DNA from: Phlebopus portentosus
Taxonomy: Eukaryota; Basidiomycota; Agaricomycetes; Boletales; Boletinellaceae
Length of the DNA: 64,000 nucleotides
Assembly (NCBI GenBank): GCA_037892935.1
Contig: JAYXKI010000013.1
Location: 1,302,001 to 1,366,000 of the forward strand
Direction: 5' to 3'
Made by a program: the position numbers and the translations under genes. Shown here in pieces: positions 17,733 through 28,513 of this stretch (the first letter of the stretch is position 1; every line of letters begins with the position of its first letter). The notes beneath the pieces are model-generated. The model was not told where the DNA came from and did not search any database. It saw only the letters and a program-made list of their open reading frames with translations.

Positions 17733-19258
17733 CTACGTCTGGTCTCCTGGAAAACCCTCGCCTTCTACGAGTTCTTCCAGCTCAGCGGGTACCGCTCGTA
17801 CATCGACGTCGTCATCTTCTTCGAAGGAGGATTCCTTTACTTGGCCGAGTTCCTCGAAGAGCGCCTTTCTGTCTGCTGGGACGAAGGCTGCGATGATGGC
17901 ACGTATTGCTTCACGACCTCGCGGGCAGTCCCTGATGTAATGGCCCACCTGACCGCACTTGTAACAAGCACGTGTACGACGCGCCTGGTTCATCATCACC
18001 TCCATGGGTTGTCCTAAGCCTCCATACGTTACTCCTGTAGCATCACGACGATCTTGAGGGGGGGGTATGAAAGGACGGGCTGCTTGTTGAGGCGGCATAA
18101 AACGTCTCATTGGTGGTGTCGGAGCTGGTTTCATCGCTGTCGAACTAATTGTCTTCCTCCGACGTTCAGCCATCAGGTCCCTGATTTGGCGCTCGACCCT
18201 GTCGACCTTGACGGCGGCTTTCTTGAATTCTTCATACGACGTCGGTTCATTGGGCAATCTCATGACCCCTTCCACAACCTTCGGGTTTAGCGCCCTCTTC
18301 AGGCGACTCATCAACCATTCGTCGTGTGCCTCTGTTGCTAGGCCAGCATCCACTCGACAAATGTCAAACTTGTTGAAAAACTCGTCGGCGTTGAGGTCTC
18401 CTTGGTACATTGCATCTAGTCGTTTGAAGGCCTTTTGGGATCTGGCAGGGTCATCGAACGAAGTGTCCAGCTTCTTTAAGAAGGCTTCCCAGGCGTCCGT
18501 GAACGTCAGGTTGCCGTCTGCATCGACTGCTCCACTGGTGTAACTCTCTGCCCAGCGAGCCGCAGCACCACTCTTCATGTACGACAGGGCGAACATAATC
18601 TTACTCTTGTTCGTCCTGAACTCTGACTCAGATGCGTAGATGTAGAGGCGCAGCTCTCGCTTGAAGTCCACATAATCGTGTTCACCATCGAAGTCTCTTG
18701 GTTTGGCGACGTGGACCTTCTTCAACACCTTCGATCCTTGGTTCGCACCTTCGCCTGCAGCTTGGAGCGCTAGTGCGACCGCCGTCGCGAGATCAGTCAT
18801 CGTTTCCTTTGATAACGACATCTCGTGTTCTTCTTCTTCTTCTTCTTCTTCTTCACTCGGTATAAGCGGCGCTGGTTCTCGGAACTTCCCAAACGCCGGA
18901 GAAGGCTCGACAGGGGGGGCAACCCTTGGGTGGTCGAACCCGATGGTTCTGGTAAGGGGGCCGTTGGCTGCGTTGGAGTAGGAGGTGAGGGCTCGTCTAC
19001 GTCGTCTTCTTGTTTCACTCTCCAGTGGATGGACCTTCCTTCTCTCTGGGAGTACCACCTCTTGGCAGTCTCGTCCCACCAGGCGCCGAAGACTTGATTT
19101 CCTGCTTTGACGATATAATGTCCCCGCGAGGCGCTCCACCTAGAGTTCGCAGGGAGGGCCGCTCGTTGCTCGTCAGTTAGCTCCACCTTGATAGGCTGGG
19201 GGTGGAACGGGGATCGGGATGCTGTTCGGTCGGGACCGACTTCGGATAACCGGCTCGT
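17733..19258 (-). pseudogene. gag: T2 Gag with a 1-nt homopolymer frameshift
   Basis: The N-terminal part (LTDEQRAALPANSRWSAS, AWWDETAKRWY) is in one frame from 19258 and the rest in another down to the TAG at 17733. The switch is at a run of seven G (18913-18919, seven C in sense). T5 has eight C at the same place (29678-29685) and stays in frame, so T2 lost one. Downstream are a poly-Glu tract, the Gag core ([35 protein letters not shown]), the zinc knuckle [14 protein letters not shown] and a C-terminal [10 protein letters not shown] that carries the slippery site. The N-terminus has no ATG; an ACG in good context (19258-19256) aligns with the ATG used in T5. Confidence 0.85.
17751..17757 (-). 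promoter_or_regulatory. -1 frameshift heptamer GGGTTTT in T2
   Basis: Gag frame GAG GGT TTT; slipping -1 enters a frame open through the gag TAG into pol. GGGUUUU is the heptamer used by barley yellow dwarf virus. The same site is present in T1, T4, T5, T6 and T7. Confidence 0.7.
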
Positions 19259-19391
19259 CTTTGAAATTGATGACTAAACGAAAGGCTCCGAGGTAGATAA
19301 TGAAGGAGATACTTGTCGACGACTGGACTCTATGCGTTACCCACGAGAAGGTTTGATGGGAGTTCCAGAGAAGGGTGATTCGGAGCGCCAC
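19173..19391 (-). other. Conserved leader ORF upstream of T2 gag
   Basis: A 72-codon frame (starting GTG) that is conserved in T1, T7 and, truncated, in T5: [50 protein letters not shown]. Its TGA overlaps the gag reading frame by a few codons. No domain recognised. Conservation may reflect nucleotide function. Confidence 0.35.
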
Positions 19392-19600
19392 GGTGATGTG
19401 ATTGGTTGATACTTCGGGTACTATCGGGTACTATCGGGTCACGTCGGAGTCAATCGGACTTCGACGGGCAAGATAGGGGTTTGTTGTCTGCACGGTAGGA
19501 ACCGGGTTTCGTTCGATGTCGTCCTTCGAAGATATACTTCAGGGGACACGTCACAGGCGAGTGCTCGACGACAACGGAATCGGGCGTGAGCCAGAGGTAG

Positions 19601-19611
19601 GTCTTTCTATT
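19601..19611 (-). promoter_or_regulatory. Self-priming PBS of T2
   Basis: Sense AATAGAAAGAC, one base inside the 5' LTR. It exactly complements GTCTTTCTATT at 19837-19827 in the LTR, which starts 34 nt after the TATATAAG box (19871-19864). Confidence 0.8.
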
Positions 19612-19612
19612 A

Positions 19613-20070
19613 TGTTAGGCGGACGGCTCAAGGACTGAGTCGAGGCAGGCCAACACAACAACAAACAAGCGTGAATGAGATAATCCCAAACACGTCGTTC
19701 AGGTCAAGACAGCTAAGACGAGGCTTAAGTCCAGACCGTCGAACGCTAGGTCGCAGTGAAGGTAAGTAGAATTCAGCAAACTAATAATACAAGAGTAGAT
19801 ACCTAGGTCGCAGTGAAGGTAAGTAGAATAGAAAGACAAGGAACGAAAGAGTCAAACTATCTACTTATATAGACTTTGGGCGCGGGAAAGGTCTACCCTA
19901 ATGGGAAGTCACATGACAAGGAATGGGATGCTTAGTGAGCGTGATAGAACATTGTGGAATGTTCCGGCAAAAGGATGAATAAGCGCATAAGAAAAATAAA
20001 AGAAAAGAAAAAGAATATTAAAATAAATGATGACGTCAGGAAAGAAAAGGAAAATGTTCGAGTCCTTACA
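19613..20070 (-). repeat. 5' LTR of T2
   Basis: 458 bp; TATA box TATATAAG at 19871-19864 and the self-complementary RNA 5' segment at 19837-19827. A 24-bp direct repeat (sense TCTACTTACCTTCACTGCGA and following) lies just downstream of the start site. Followed by TSD CTTGG. Confidence 0.96.
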
Positions 20071-21279
20071 CTTGGATTGCTCGTAGGCTCCCATCTTCCT
20101 TCTTAATAAAGAAGAACGGAGATGCCATCGGGGATTTCGACTGTCGGATGCGTCCTGATGCTAGGTTCTCTTCGATGAACTCCTTCATTGCCTCTTGTTC
20201 TTTCGGCGACAATGGGTAAACCTTGCAATCGCTAGGCTTAAAATCTGGCTTCAAGTCGATAGCATGGTCCCACGTTCGATGGTTTGGTAGGCGTTCAAAC
20301 GATTCTTCACTAAAGACGTCTGCGTATTCTTCCAGATAAGGTGGCCACTTCGCCGCTTCCTTCATCTGCACATTCCTCACAAATTCTTCGTCTATCTCCT
20401 CACTCGGTAGTGACGACTCACATTCGTCAGGGCAACGCGTGAACTTGACTGTTCCTGACCTCCAGTCGATCTCAGGATTGTGCTTCGTCAACCAGTCATG
20501 TCCGAGGAAGATGTTGCTCGATGCTAAGGATGTCACCGCCAGTCGTATCTCCTCTTCGTGTTTCCCAAAGAACATTCGTACGACTACATATTCCTTGATC
20601 AATCCCGCCTCATTGCTTGTTCCGTCAGCATTGAAGACTGGTCTAGGCCGAATGTACCTTTGGGTGGGGAAACCGTATCGTTTGACAAAGCCCTCATCGA
20701 TACATGAACCCGTGCATCCCGAGTCAATTAGCGCATGAGCATCGATGAAGTTTTCCTCTTCGAGTAGCGGGTTTGACAAATCTACTTCATCATCGCCCGC
20801 TATCTTTGGATGTACGATGCTAACGAAAGCGTCCAACTCCTTTCCTCCCGCCCTCCGGATGAATTGATCTGCGTTCACTATGCCCTCGCGCCATACCTCA
20901 GCCGCGCGTCTGCCAACCACATCCCATACTGCTTCAGTATCGTTCGCCTGAGCAACAACGTTCTCGCGGTAAGGCGCTTCCGCCTCAACCTCATTTTTTA
21001 TAGCGGTTTGATTCCGCTCTTCCACACTAAGCGCGTTCGAATCGCCTGCTTGCGCATTCACTTTTCTAACCAACAAATCTGTGTAGACGTCGAAGTCATC
21101 GTCGTCCGCTTCAGGTTCATCAGGTATTACGTCGGTAAGGAGTTTTCGAAGGGTGAAAACGTCACTGATATTCGCATCTTGGTATTGTACAACAGGACGA
21201 TTATATTTTAACGAGTCCGACGAAAAGAATCCTTTAGGCGATCGACCAGTCGTTCCGACGTCTACGTCTGGTCTTCCGG
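20071..21279 (-). CDS. pol: T1 Pol, proximal part: N-terminal linker, protease and start of RT
   Basis: Continues the T1 pol across the T2 insertion. The frame runs from the frameshift site at 21286-21280 through a linker ([16 protein letters not shown]), an acidic segment, the protease with [12 protein letters not shown] (catalytic Asp intact) and [16 protein letters not shown], to the RT beginning GSLRAIQ, where the T2 LTR interrupts. No stop codons were seen in this part. Together with 10682-13408 it would be a near-complete Pol apart from the single deletion near 12926. Confidence 0.9.
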
Positions 21280-22785
21280 AAAACCCTCGCCTTCTACGAG
21301 TTCTTCCAAATCAGCGGGTACCGCTCGTACATTGACGTCGTCGACCTCTTCGAAGGAGGATTCCTTGGCTTGGCCGAGTTCCTCGAAGAGCGCCTTTCTG
21401 TCTGCTGGAACGAAGGCCGCAATGATTGCACGTATTGCTTCACGGCCTCGAGGGCATTCCCGGATGTAGTGGCCTACCTGACCACACTTATAGCAAGCGC
21501 GTGTACGGCGCGCCTGGTTCATCATCACGTCCATCGGCTGGCCTAAGCCTCCATATGTTACTCCAGTGGCATCACGACGATCTTGGACGGGTGGAGCAAA
21601 GGGGCGAGCTGCTTGTTGAGGTGGTGCCGGACGTTTTAATGGTTGTGGCGCTGGTTTCATCATCGTCGAGCTGATCGTCTTCCTCCGGCGTTCAGCCATC
21701 AGATCTCTGATCTGGCGCTCAACCCTGTCAACCTTGACCGCCGCCTTCTTGAATTCTTCGTACGTCGTTGGCTCATTGGGTAAACACATGATACCTTCGA
21801 CCACCTTCGGGTTCAGAGCCCTCTTGAGGCGACTCATCAGCCATTCGTCGTGAGCCTCCGTGGCCAGTCCAGCATCCACTCGGCAAATGTCAAACTTGTT
21901 GAAGAATTCATCTGCATTGAGATCGCCCTGATACATCGCGTCGAGTCGTTCAAATGCTTTTTGAGACCGGGCCGGGTCATCGAACGAGGTATCGAGCTTC
22001 TTTAGGAAAGCGTCCCAAGTGTCCTTGAATGCTATCCTACCATGTTCGTCAATTGCACCACTTGTGTAGCTTTCCGCCCAGCTCGCCGCAGCACCGCTCT
22101 TCATATACGACAGAGCGAACATGATCTTTGCTTTGCTTGTCCTAAACTCCGACTCCGATGCATAGACATACAGGCGCAGCTCTCGTTTGAAGTCGACATA
22201 TCCGTGCTCGCCATCGAAATCTCGGGGCTTGGCGATATGAACCTTGTTTGACTTTGATCCTTGGCCTGTGCCTTCTCCTGCTGCCTGGAGCGCTAGCGCG
22301 ATCGCCGTAGCAAGGTCCGTTATTGACTCTTTCGACAACGACATCTCTTGCTCTTCTTCTTCGTCCTCCTCTTCTTCGTCTGTTGGCACGAGCGGAGCAG
22401 GTTCTCGTGGTTCAGTGAAAGACAACGAAGGTGCTATAGGTGGAGCTGACGTCTGGCCTGTCGATGTTGATGGCCCTGGTAAAGGAGCCGTTGATCGCGT
22501 GGGGGTAGGGGGTGCAGGATCGTCTATGTCTCCCTCTCGCTTCGCTCGCCAATAAAGCGACTTTCCTTCTCTGTCAGAGTACCACTTCTTCGTGTTCTCG
22601 TCCCACCAGGCAGTAAAGATTTGATCACCTGACTTGACAATGTGATGTCCTCGTGACGCGCTCCACCTACAGTTTGTCGGGAGAGCCACCCGCTGGTCGT
22701 CAGTTAGATCCACCTTGATAGGCCGGGGGTGGAACGGGGATCGGTACGGTGTTCGGACGGGACCGACTTTGGATGACCGGCTCGT
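21262..22785 (-). CDS. gag: T1 Gag
   Basis: Intact frame: 483 codons from the GTG at 22713, or 507 from the ACG at 22785-22783, which I prefer because old copies have ATG at the same codon and it has A at -3. Order: N-terminal conserved region ([34 protein letters not shown]), a Pro/Ser-rich linker, an acidic tract, the capsid-like core ([46 protein letters not shown]), a basic region, the knuckle [14 protein letters not shown], and an acidic C-terminus. Its end overlaps the pol frame. Confidence 0.9.
   Translation of the reverse strand, partial: TSRSSKVGPVRTPYRSPFHPRPIKVDLTDDQRVALPTNCRWSASRGHHIVKSGDQIFTAWWDENTKKWYSDREGKSLYWRAKREGDIDDPAPPTPTRSTAPLPGPSTSTGQTSAPPIAPSLSFTEPREPAPLVPTDEEEEDEEEEQEMSLSKESITDLATAIALALQAAGEGTGQGSKSNKVHIAKPRDFDGEHGYVDFKRELRLYVYASESEFRTSKAKIMFALSYMKSGAAASWAESYTSGAIDEHGRIAFKDTWDAFLKKLDTSFDDPARSQKAFERLDAMYQGDLNADEFFNKFDICRVDAGLATEAHDEWLMSRLKRALNPKVVEGIMCLPNEPTTYEEFKKAAVKVDRVERQIRDLMAERRRKTISSTMMKPAPQPLKRPAPPQQAARPFAPPVQDRRDATGVTYGGLGQPMDVMMNQARRTRACYKCGQVGHYIRECPRGREAIRAIIAAFVPADRKALFEELGQAKESSFEEVDDVNVRAVPADLEELVEGEGFPEDQT
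21280..21286 (-). promoter_or_regulatory. -1 frameshift heptamer GGGTTTT in T1
   Basis: Near the end of gag (GEGF); the -1 frame leads into pol, as in T2. Confidence 0.65.
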
Positions 22786-23068
22786 CTTTGAAATTGATGA
22801 CTAGTCGGAAGGCACCGAGGTAGATGATGAACGAGATGCTTGATGATGATTGGACTCTATGAGTCACCCACGAGAACGTCTGATGCGAGTTCCACAGAAG
22901 AGTGATTCGGAGCGCCACGATTGGAGGGTTGATTGATTGTTTTCGGGAACTATCGGGACACGTCAAAGTCAGTCGGACCTTGACGGGCAAGATAGGGGTT
23001 GCTCGGATAAATCCGGGATGGGCGCGGTCGTTGACCGTCGATGTGTCTCCTGCGTGGAGTAGCGACAA
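22700..23068 (-). other. Conserved leader ORF upstream of T1 gag
   Basis: Same 72-codon segment as in T2, here extended upstream without a stop. It ends in TGA overlapping gag. Function unknown. Confidence 0.3.
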
Positions 23069-23099
23069 ACGAGTGGTTAAACCACGGGTTTGAGAGTAG

Positions 23100-23110
23100 G
23101 TCTTTCTATT
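23100..23110 (-). promoter_or_regulatory. Self-priming PBS of T1
   Basis: Sense AATAGAAAGAC next to the LTR end. Its complement is GTCTTTCTATT at 23297-23287, 34 nt after the TATA box at 23331-23324. Confidence 0.8.
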
Positions 23111-23111
23111 A

Positions 23112-23532
23112 TGTTAGGCGGCGAGACTAACGGGCGTCGATCTCGAGGCGGCCAACACAAACAACAAACAACTGGCTAAACGCGAGTTGCCGGGCTATAC
23201 GCACGCTATGTCGCAGTGAAGGTAAGTAGATTTCAGCAAACTAATAATACAAGAGTAGATACCTATGTCGCAGTGAAGGTAAGTAGAATAGAAAGACAAG
23301 GAACGAAAGAGTCAAACTATCTACTTATATAGACTTTGAGCGCGGGAAAGGTCTACTCTATTAGGAAGTCACATGACAAGGAATGAGATGATTAGTGAGC
23401 GTGATAGAACGTTGTGGAATGTTCCGGCAATTGGATGAATAAGCGCATAAGAAAAAATAAAAGAAAAGGAAAAAGAATATTAAAATGAGTGATGACATAA
23501 GAAAAGAAAAGGAAAATGTTCGAGTCCTTACA
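23112..23532 (-). repeat. 5' LTR of T1
   Basis: 421 bp, complete from TGTTAGGCGGCG to CCTTACA. It has the U5 end shared with T7 (GCGAGACTAACGGGC) instead of the one in T2 and T4-T6. Confidence 0.95.
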
Positions 23533-23559
23533 ATAATTCCGCCCATGGAGGGCAAGCAA

Positions 23560-25614
23560 TTGTCCAGTCCATAGTCCATAGTACTTTCAGCCTCTGACTA
23601 TAAAGCAAGGCTGGATGGACCCTGGCCCAACTCATGCCACCTTCGCCTTTGAACCCATCATTTCTGGCTCCTGATTCATCTGAACAGGCTTAACTGAATC
23701 CAACTATTTTAACAGAATAGCACTATCCATATATGTCATTCCTTTTCCAACCTCCAACTCTGCTTTGATGAACAAATCAATTGCTTTCTCCAGTGACATG
23801 CTGTCCTTATCTAAGTAATTGTCCTTTATAAGAAGCATATATGCCTCTTGGAGTTCCTCGGTATGTTGGGTTTCTTTTTCATCTTCCAGTAAGTTAGAGA
23901 ATCCCTTCAACAGCGAAGTATCAGCAATGAGTATTAGGCGGACGGCTCAGAGGCTGAGTCGAGACCGGCCAATATAATAACAAATAAGTGTAAATAAGAT
24001 AATCTTGAATATGTCATTCAGATCAAAACAGCTAAGATGAGACTTAAGACCAGACTATCAAACACTAAGTTGTCGTGATGGTAAGTAGAATAGTAAGATG
24101 GGAGATTAGGAAGTCAACTAGCTACTTATATACATAGCGCTTCATAGGAAAGGTCTACTCTATTAGGGAGTCACATGACAAAGGAGTGGAGTGATTAGTG
24201 AGCATTGTGGAAAATGATGGAAGGTTCTGATAAATGAATGAGTAATCATTAGTAAGAAAATAAAAGAAAAGGAAAAGAAAATTAAAATAGAAGATGACAT
24301 AAGAAAAATTAAAAGGAAAATGTTCAAGTCCTTACAATGAGGCCCTGCTGAGCCATCTTAAACAACTGCACGATGTCTTGTAAGCTCTCCTCGTAATCCT
24401 TATCATATGGGCACCTGGCATGTACTAGATGGTTTAACGCACTTCTCAATGCCAATGGGTCGGTTGCTGCAAGATGAAATTTGGTGTTGGAAAGGAGTAT
24501 ATGAAGACACTTTCAGTACATTTTGAATTCTTTCTTGGATTTGTCGAGTCTCTTGATAGTAACTTTCTTTGCCTCCAAATTTTCCTCCAGCTTTTTTGAA
24601 GAAGCGTGATAGGTGGAATGTTTATTACTGGAGGTTAGAATCTGCTCATGAGAAAGGGGGTGGAGGGCTTACCAGTATTTTGAGAGGGTGGGCCTGCATC
24701 CAGATAAATCAAATGAGCTCTCTTGAGCCCTTCGGCAGTATAACTATGGATTGAGATAAACATGTTGAGGTTGATTCAAGGTCATGGACCTCTATATGCA
24801 TCACCATCATCATCTGCCTTTCACTTTTGTGCTTGTCCTCCATCTCCCAACTGCTTCTCCTATGAAGATTTCAAATTGTCTAACCATACATACTAAGAAG
24901 AGCTCTGTCATAACTGTAGCACCGTTCCAAGAACAAGTTTGTCTTGAATGCCACCTTCATCCCTCTGCTCCTTGGGCACAGTCACATTTTTGAAGTGATT
25001 GAGCACCTGGGCAAAAGTCATTTTGGGGTTCTGCAGGGCTTCGAACCAATGTTGATAGTAGTTGTCTTGCTCCTCATGGTATCACACCTACTTGCTATCT
25101 TGGATCATAGTCTTCTTTGCCTCCATGTAGGCCCATATAAATACTGGCATGAAGAACTTCAATTGTCTCACAAGTATATATTCCCCACTTTTATGCAGCA
25201 TACGACGTCCCTCATCACAAGCTATCATGGGTCTGAGCTGGTCTAGGATTGTATAGCCAATAAAATCTATATATTTCTGATCTGCAGGGTGGGGCATACA
25301 CTTGAGGGCGTAATCTATCTGACTCATGCCACCCAGTTCAGACTGGTAAAATGACTTCCACTCTTCAAAAAGACTGTCAGTAAACTTCCACTATATCACT
25401 AAATAGTAAAGTGGATCATTACAATCGAGAAGTCTGTTACACATGAAGCGATCAGGCATAAGCTGCATGAATCCGTGTGTGATAGCAGAGCAAATATTAT
25501 CAAGGTCCCTGCAGACAGTGACAGCCTGATGGCTTCCCTTGTACTAGGAGTAAGGCAGCATTAGCAAAAAATGCATCTGAATGTTATGCACCATGCTCAC
25601 CCTGAGGGCCTTAA
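23560..25614 (-). pseudogene. Decayed protein-coding gene, unrecognised, interrupted by solo LTR T3
   Basis: Minus-strand remnants in several frames with stops: near 25330-25600 a segment with HQAVTVCRDLDNICSAITHG, then 25088-25327 (QIDYALKCMPHPADQKYIDF, PVFIWAYMEAKKTM), then KMTFAQVLNHFKNVTVPKEQ near 25000, ATDPLALRSALNHLVHARCP near 24430, and 23704-23910 (LLEDEKETQHTEELQEAY). The frame reads QLFKMAQQGLI on one side of T3 and ADTSLLKGFSNLL on the other once one TSD copy is removed, so T3 landed in a then-readable gene. T1 cuts its far side at 23533 and T4 at 25614. I cannot assign a family; it may be a host gene or an old DNA transposon. Confidence 0.45.
23932..24336 (-). mobile_element. T3: solo LTR of the T family
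   Basis: 405 bp, TATTAGGCGG (TG changed to TA) to CTTACA, with TSD ATGAG at 23927-23931 and 24337-24341. Clearly diverged from the T1/T2 LTRs, so an old insertion reduced by LTR-LTR recombination. Confidence 0.93.
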
Positions 25615-26076
25615 TGTTAGGCAGACAGCTCAGAGGCTGAGTCGAGGTAAGCTTACACAACAACAAATAAGCATAATCGAGTTAAACTTGAAAACGTTGC
25701 TCAGGTCAAGACAGCTAAGACAGGGCTTAAGTCCAGACCATCAAACACTATGTCAAAGTGAAGGTAAGTAGAATACAATAAACTATTAATACAAGAGTAG
25801 ATACCTATGTCGAAGTGAAGGTAAGTAGAATAGAAAGACAAGGAAATGAAAGAGTCAAACTATCTACTTATATAGACTTCGAGTGCATGAAAGGTCTACT
25901 CTAATAAGAAGTCACATGTCAAAGGAGTGGAGTGATTAGTGAGCATTGTGGAAACTGACAGAAGGTTCCGGTAAATAGATGAGTAATCATTAATAAGAAA
26001 ATAAAAGAAAAGAAAAAGGAAAATTAAAATAGAAGATGACATAAGAAAATAAAAGGAAAATGTTCGAGTCCTTATA
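25615..26076 (-). repeat. 3' LTR of T4
   Basis: 462 bp, TGTTAGGCAG to CCTTATA (terminal CA changed to TA). Beside it is an expanded polypurine tract of 16 G in sense (26097-26082), against six or seven in T1 and T2. Confidence 0.92.
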
Positions 26077-26097
26077 TCACACCCCCCCCCCCCCCCC

Positions 26098-28513
26098 TCA
26101 AGGTTGGGCGTCCCAACTAACCACATAGACCTTCTGACATCATGAATTTGTACAGCGCTCACAGACTTTGTCGAGGTATCGTTAACTTCCTCAGAGCTCC
26201 AGGATATTTGCGATAGAATTCTTAAATCGATTCCTGCGCATTATCCTTGACGTCAGCCTCCAGCTGCCATGTCGCTTCCTCATATCCAACCCACTTGACC
26301 AAGAATTGGAGCCTGCCTCAATGTAGATGCGAGTTGAGTATCTCTTCAACCTCATACTCTTTCTGTTTGTCAATGATCATTGGTGGCAGTGGAGGTGGCT
26401 TCTTTTGTGACTCGAAGGACAGTTGGATGGCCAGTTTGAGCAAGATCTCATTGAAGACTGGATGAACCTTTTTCCACGTCTTCAATAACTTGAGTCTGTA
26501 TGCACTTGCACCAACCTTTTCCACTACCTTGAAAGGACTAAACCACTTGTCATCCATCTTCTTCGTTGGTTGGATTGTCTTGATGTTCTGTCCGTCCAAG
26601 AAGACTTTCTGCCCTGCCTCGTAACTAATGGACTTTCCAGTATGACAGTTGTAGAAGCGCTTCATGTCTTCGTTCGCTTTGGTTAAGTTACTCTGGGCGA
26701 GTTTATGTATGTCTTTGACATGCTTGGCAAATTCTTCTGCTGACAGATTTGACGATGCTGTCTCAATCCCCATAAAGTCTAAGGGGTGTATTCCCGTATT
26801 GACAAAGAAGGGGGATAACTTTGTTGCCAAGTGTTCACAGTTGTTGTATGCAAACTCTGCAAGAGCTAGCCAGTCCGCCTAGTCTGACTGCCAATAGTTG
26901 ACGTACAGCCAAAGGTATTGCTCGAGTTCTTAGTTAACTCTTTTCATCTGTCCATCAGTTTGTGGGTGATACGCTGTCGATGGGTTGCCTTCAATATGAA
27001 GGAGTTTGTATAACTCTTTCATCATCTTCACATCAAATTGCACTCCTCAGTTGTGAATGATCTTTCGAGATAGTCCATGTAATCGGAAGATGTGATCCCT
27101 GTAGATCCTTGCCATGCCTTCAGCTGTTAACTTTGTCGTCATCGGAATCACATGGATTTGTTTGCTAAAGTGATCAACTACAATGCAAATTGCATTAAAC
27201 CCATTCGACTCTGGCAACTCTCTAATCAGGTCGACTGTGACAATTTGCCATGGTGCCTCCAGCACCTTGTTAGGGTGCAAAACCTTTGCCCTTGTTGTCC
27301 TTAGAGCCTTCGTCCGCTGACAATGATCACACCCCTGCACATACACCTGTACATCTGCACTCATCCTCAGCCACCAGTACCTTCGTGCTATCAACTGGAT
27401 CACCTTCATCGCTCCTGGATGTCCTGCCAGGGTCAAGTTATGGTGCTCCTTCATGATGATCTCTCTAACGCTTGTGGGCACATATAGCTGCCTACCCATC
27501 TTCCATGCCTCTTCTCTCCATTCAACCACCTTTGGTCGCTCCTCTCTGTCTTCCTGTCCCTGTGCTTCCTTAACCTTGTCGATAAGAATGTCTCTGGGCA
27601 TCTGAAATGTTCCTCTGACCAACCACTCCTTCTTGACAAATGTCACATTCTCATTGTCACACTTGCCCTTGTCGTAATCTGCCCATTGTGATAACAGATT
27701 GGCCTTACCCAACATCCTTCCAGGTTTGTAGACTAGTGTGAAATCGAATTCAGCTAAGTTGAGTCGCCAATGAGCCTGTCGATGATTTAATTTTTGTGGT
27801 GATTGGAAGTATGTTAGGTTTGCATGGTCCGTCCATACTTCAAAAGGTTTGTTGGCTCCCTGGAGGTATTGTTGCCATTCCTTGAGGGCTTGAACAATAG
27901 CGAGCATCTCCTTGTCATAGATCTCATAGTTACACTCCACCTCCAAGAAGGTCGATGACCGATAAGCGATTACCTTCCACTTGCCATCTTGTTTCTGGAG
28001 GAGTACTCCACTAGTCGCAAAATCTGATGCATCAGCTTTCATGCAGAAAGGGTCCTCATTGTTGGGTATTGTCAATACAGGAGGACTGCTCAAACGTCAC
28101 TTCAACTCTTCGAACGTGGCTTGCTCCTCTTTGCCCCACTTCCATTCCACCTTACCCATCAGTGTAGTCAATGGTTTGACGACCAAACTGTAATTCTTAA
28201 TGAAACACTGCAACCAATTTCCTAGTCCCAGAAATTGTTGCAGTTCGTAGATGTTCTTTGGAACCGGCCAGTCCTGTACCGCTGCTGTTTTCTTGGGATC
28301 CATTCGAACCTCACTATTGCCAATGATGTGTCCGAGGTATTTGACTGTATCTACTTCAAACTTGCACTTCTGCGGCTTTAGGAAAAGGCCGTTTTGACAT
28401 TTTGACATAGGATCTCAAAAACTCGCTTGGTCCGCTTCCGATGTTCTTCCAGGTCATTTGAGAAGATAAGGATATCATCGAGGTAAATGATAACAATACC
28501 CTCATGGATTAGC
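26098..28513 (-). pseudogene. pol: T4 Pol remnant: RT palm to chromodomain
   Basis: Recognisable RT end ([14 protein letters not shown]), RNase H ([14 protein letters not shown]), integrase finger and core ([29 protein letters not shown]) and chromodomain (QKEYEVEEILNSHLH), broken by many stops and short frameshifts. Most changes from T2 are transitions at CpG sites, for example HRQAHW where T2 has RRQARW. T5 cuts it at 28513 within the YLDD region. Confidence 0.9.

Larger units (their letters stand above)
13409..20070 (-). mobile_element. Element T2: complete chromovirus copy inserted in T1 pol
   Basis: 6,662 bp bounded by 458-bp LTRs (13409-13866 and 19613-20070) with two differences between them. 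The TSD CTTGG lies at 13404-13408 and 20071-20075, inside the T1 reverse transcriptase region. T2 belongs to another sub-lineage than T1: the U5 end of its LTR and the linker before the integrase finger match T4-T6 instead. Same orientation as T1. Confidence 0.97.
10283..23532 (-). mobile_element. Element T1: chromovirus of the T family, split by T2
   Basis: Sense order: 5' LTR 23532-23112, PBS, leader, gag, pol (20071-21279 then 13408-10682), 3' LTR 10681-10283. Without T2 the element is about 6.6 kb. The two LTRs differ at one of 399 aligned bases. The outermost 22 bp of the 3' LTR are missing and no TSD is found; the right flank starts ATAAT. Confidence 0.92.
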
